This document shows, piece by piece, positions 4,614-5,125 of a DNA stretch of 5,125 bases. The stretch is from Pseudomonadota bacterium (GTDB lineage: Bacteria > Bdellovibrionota_B > Oligoflexia > Oligoflexales > JAPPIL01). The stretch spans positions 1 to 5,125 of the forward strand of contig JAPPIL010000095.1 in NCBI GenBank assembly GCA_028877195.1. Reading direction: 5' to 3'. Below the pieces are notes generated by a model. That model was given only the letters and a program-made list of their open reading frames with translations. It was not told the DNA's origin and ran no database searches. A program made the position numbers and the translations under genes. Each line of letters opens with the position of its first letter. The stretch's first letter is position 1.

Positions 4614-5125
4614 GCGTATCGCTATCGTTGGTCGCACTAATGTTGGCAAGTCCTCGCTGTTCAACCGCTTCATCGGTCGGCGGCAAGCGATTGTCTATGA
4701 CCAGCCTGGGGTAACGATCGATAAGCTTACGGCCACGATGCGCGATCATAGCTTTACCTGTATTGATACAGCTGGCTTTGAGGGTAAAATTGCGATTCCC
4801 GATTGCGAACTGCTGATAGTGTTGTTTGATGGGCAAGTCGGTATCCAAGCAGGGGATTACAAACTAGCAAGGCACTGCCAGCTATTGACATTACCCGTAT
4901 TGTATGTCGTCAACAAGGTTGATAAGGAGCAGGAAGTTCGGGTTGCCCCCTTCTACAAACTCGGCGTGCAGCCACTCTATGGGGTCAGTGCCAAAATCGG
5001 CATCGGGGTCAATGCCCTGACTGCGGTCATTAGCGAGCGGCTTGGTGGTGCATCGCAAACAGTCGTTAGCAAGCCGACGATCAATATCGCACTTGTCGGT
5101 CGGCAAAATGCTGGTAAATCGCTAA
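4606..5125 (+). CDS. der: Der (EngA) double-domain GTPase, N-terminal part, cut by the window edge
   Basis: Essential GTPase that helps mature the 50S ribosomal subunit. 173 codons are present and the frame is open at the edge. Domain 1 has G1 Gly-Arg-Thr-Asn-Val-Gly-Lys-Ser (9-16), G2 with Thr37 in Pro-Gly-Val-Thr-Ile-Asp, G3 Asp-Thr-Ala-Gly (54-57), G4 Asn-Lys-Val-Asp (103-106) and G5 Ser-Ala-Lys (128-130). A second P-loop, Gly-Arg-Gln-Asn-Ala-Gly-Lys-Ser at 165-172, starts domain 2; two tandem G domains identify Der. Oddities: about a dozen residues usually found between G3 and the next strand (the switch II helix) are missing, the usual Arg after the G2 Thr is Ile, and both P-loops lack the usual Pro. 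The linker between domains is short. The ATG overlaps the end of mnmA by 8 bases and has no Shine-Dalgarno site, so translation is probably coupled. Confidence 0.9.
   Translation, partial: MPKRIAIVGRTNVGKSSLFNRFIGRRQAIVYDQPGVTIDKLTATMRDHSFTCIDTAGFEGKIAIPDCELLIVLFDGQVGIQAGDYKLARHCQLLTLPVLYVVNKVDKEQEVRVAPFYKLGVQPLYGVSAKIGIGVNALTAVISERLGGASQTVVSKPTINIALVGRQNAGKSL

Noticed and set aside
4386..5106. Antisense frames opposite mnmA and der
   Set aside because: They are shadows of two clearly recognised conserved proteins and have no domain of their own.
1..5125. CRISPR arrays, insertion sequences, tRNA genes, phage att sites
   Set aside because: I saw no regularly spaced repeats, transposase motifs, tRNA cloverleaf or integrase-associated repeats.

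Overview
The window is bacterial: it uses the standard code (TAA, TAG and TGA all act as stops), has Shine-Dalgarno sites in front of several genes, and is compactly organised at roughly mid GC. The phylum cannot be fixed from one window. The short, 439-residue glucose-6-phosphate isomerase resembles the Firmicutes-type short form, and MnmA has the PNPCxxCN loop common outside the Gammaproteobacteria. A little-studied lineage is possible, but that is inference.

Layout. Positions 1-371 hold no convincing gene. They are dense in complementary segments that fold into a consistent set of stems on the + strand, so this may be an unrecognised structured RNA. On the - strand follow a 65-residue secreted four-cysteine peptide (372-569), a non-coding stretch with a possible promoter and operator (570-767), a small orphan gene of about 80 residues (768-1010) with its own extended -10 promoter, a DHH-type phosphoesterase-like protein (1087-2043, GTG start) and pgi (2009-3328). 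The last two overlap by 35 bases and are probably one transcript with coupled translation.

A 214-base divergent intergenic region (3329-3542) separates pgi from the + strand genes and carries three palindromes. On the + strand, mnmA (tRNA U34 2-thiouridylase) is followed with an 8-base overlap by der (double GTPase for 50S ribosome assembly), which runs off the right edge.

Functionally, the right half combines translation genes (tRNA thiolation and ribosome assembly) with divergently transcribed central carbon metabolism (pgi). The left half is accessory-like, with small orphan proteins and a structured non-coding region. The most unusual points are the structured region at the left edge, the shortened switch II region of Der domain 1, the degenerate DHH-like protein coupled to pgi, and the palindrome cluster between pgi and mnmA.
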